From Clostridia bacterium (lineage in GTDB: Bacteria > Bacillota > Clostridia > Christensenellales > Borkfalkiaceae), in contig CAAGAM010000197.1 in NCBI GenBank assembly GCA_900767815.1, positions 1 to 13,324 of the forward strand: 13,324 nt of DNA. Direction: 5' to 3'. Positions 12,323 through 13,324 of the stretch are shown here, piece after piece. Position numbers and translations under genes: made by a program. Numbering within the stretch: position 1 is the first letter of the stretch; every line of letters begins with the position of its first letter. A model generated the notes under the pieces. It saw only the letters and a program-made list of their open reading frames with translations, did no database searches and had not been told where the DNA came from.

Positions 12323-13324
12323 ATGCCGACCGGGAATACAGAGCAAAAAATGAAGAAATACGAAGAGATTTACAGAAAACTTCGGGAAGATTTAACCGAA
12401 GGCAGCATCACGTACGGGCAGAAACTGCCGTCCAAACGGACGGCGGCGGAACTTTTCGGCGCGAGTGTGATTACGATAGAACATTCTTACGGGCTTCTGG
12501 AAAGCGAGGGCTACATCCGCGCGAAAAACAAAAGCGGGTTTTATTCCTGCTACCGTCCCGGCAACCTGATCGCCGAAAAAGAATACTCTCCTCTTTCCGT
12601 TCAACAAAACCATACGCAAAATCACACGCAAAAAAAGGAGACTTTCCCCTTCTCCGTTTATGCGAGCGCCGTAAGGGCCGTTCTGAGCGATTACGGCGAT
12701 GCGATAACCGAAAAAACGGACGGGAGCGGAGCAAAAGAGCTTAAACACGCAATAAAAAACTACCTCAAAACGAGCCGGAACATCTCTGCAAACGAAAACG
12801 ACATAGTAGTCGGCGCGGGGGCGGAATACCTTTACGGAATATTCGCAAGGCTTATCGGCACGGGCAAAGTTTTCGCCGTGGAAACGCCTTCATACGGACA
12901 AATCGAACAGGTTTACGCCGCAAACGGCGAAAATATCGAAAAATTGCGGCTCGGCTCGGACGGAATTTTAACGGAAGAACTAAACCGCTCGCATGCCGAC
13001 GTTCTGCACGTCACGCCGTACCGAAGTTTTCCGAGCGGCATAACCGCCTCCGCCTCCAAGCGCGCGGAATACCTCGCCTGGGCAAGGGCAAACGGCGCAT
13101 ATATAGTTGAGGACGACTACAAGTCGGAATTTTCGTTATCGGCAAACCTCACCGAAACTCTTTTCGGGCTTTCTGCCGATAACAACGTTATTTACGTAAA
13201 CACTTTTTCCGAAACGATCTTCCCTTCATTGCGTTTGGCATACATGATTCTGCCCGGGAGCCTTATGAAAATTTACAACGAAAAATTCGGTTCATATTCC
13301 TGCACCGTACCCGCTTTAGAACAA
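12323..13324 (+). CDS. MocR-type GntR regulator, PLP lysine replaced by Glu, 3' end missing
   Basis: 334 codons visible, open at the window end. Residues 11-76 are a GntR winged helix (LPSKRTAAELFGASVITIEHSYGLLESEGYI). After a linker, an aminotransferase-fold domain runs from about 108: GAGAEYLYGIF, ETPSYGQIEQV, TPYRSFPSG, VEDDYKSEF (263-269) and NTFSETIFPSLRLAYMILP (293-311). In MocR proteins the last block usually reads GTFSK, with Lys binding pyridoxal phosphate; here the position is Glu297 (GAA at 13211-13213). The usual HQFP is also altered. The protein may therefore not form the PLP Schiff base. An in-frame ATG at 12350 gives a start (MKKYEEIY) closer to the family; neither ATG has a clear ribosome binding site. 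It is divergent from the ECF S component, which it may regulate. Confidence 0.88.
   Translation, partial: MPTGNTEQKMKKYEEIYRKLREDLTEGSITYGQKLPSKRTAAELFGASVITIEHSYGLLESEGYIRAKNKSGFYSCYRPGNLIAEKEYSPLSVQQNHTQNHTQKKETFPFSVYASAVRAVLSDYGDAITEKTDGSGAKELKHAIKNYLKTSRNISANENDIVVGAGAEYLYGIFARLIGTGKVFAVETPSYGQIEQVYAANGENIEKLRLGSDGILTEELNRSHADVLHVTPYRSFPSGITASASKRAEYLAWARANGAYIVEDDYKSEFSLSANLTETLFGLSADNNVIYVNTFSETIFPSLRLAYMILPGSLMKIYNEKFGSYSCTVPALEQ

Overview
The window starts with 32 bases of Illumina adapter and otherwise looks like an assembled contig from an uncultured, Clostridia-like Firmicute. The lineage is inferred, not proven: it rests on a SipW-type signal peptidase with TasA-like substrates, two lipoproteins, an ECF vitamin transporter component, GGAGG-type ribosome binding sites, moderate GC, and tRNA genes that encode CCA. 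All genes but the last lie on the minus strand, so the natural reading direction is right to left.

Layout from the right. A partial MocR-type regulator (12323 to the end, plus strand) diverges from an ECF transporter S component (11706-12212). A consensus promoter (11581-11609) then reads through six 42-43 bp hairpin repeats into a DJ-1/PfpI-family gene (10548-11174). Next come a serpin lipoprotein with its own promoter (9011-10276), a tRNA-Val/tRNA-Gly pair (8634-8788), and two copies of a 153-163 bp repeat that includes the tRNA terminator.

The core of the window is a biofilm-matrix module, 4889-8096. A TTGACA-17-TAAAAT promoter drives a leader of about 390 nt. The leader carries what I read as a cyclic di-GMP-I (GEMM) riboswitch followed by two near-identical terminators; the first terminator shares sequence with the aptamer. 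The operon then encodes a TasA/camelysin-like secreted protein, a second TasA-like protein with a cytoplasmic N-terminal part, a SipW-type signal peptidase and a small membrane protein, and ends at a terminator (4862-4884).

Immediately downstream, a second promoter (4587-4615) drives three overlapping genes: a GGDEF-REC-HD-GYP protein that carries both the synthesis and the hydrolysis domain for c-di-GMP, a solute-binding lipoprotein without a transporter, and a sensor histidine kinase cut off by the contig edge. Read together, this suggests a local circuit: an extracellular solute and a phosphorelay set c-di-GMP, c-di-GMP is read by the leader of the neighbouring operon, and matrix protein is made and processed by its dedicated peptidase. 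The parts are visible in the sequence; the wiring is inference.

The stretch between the two operons (4616-4861) has no gene but holds two long imperfect hairpins of unknown role.
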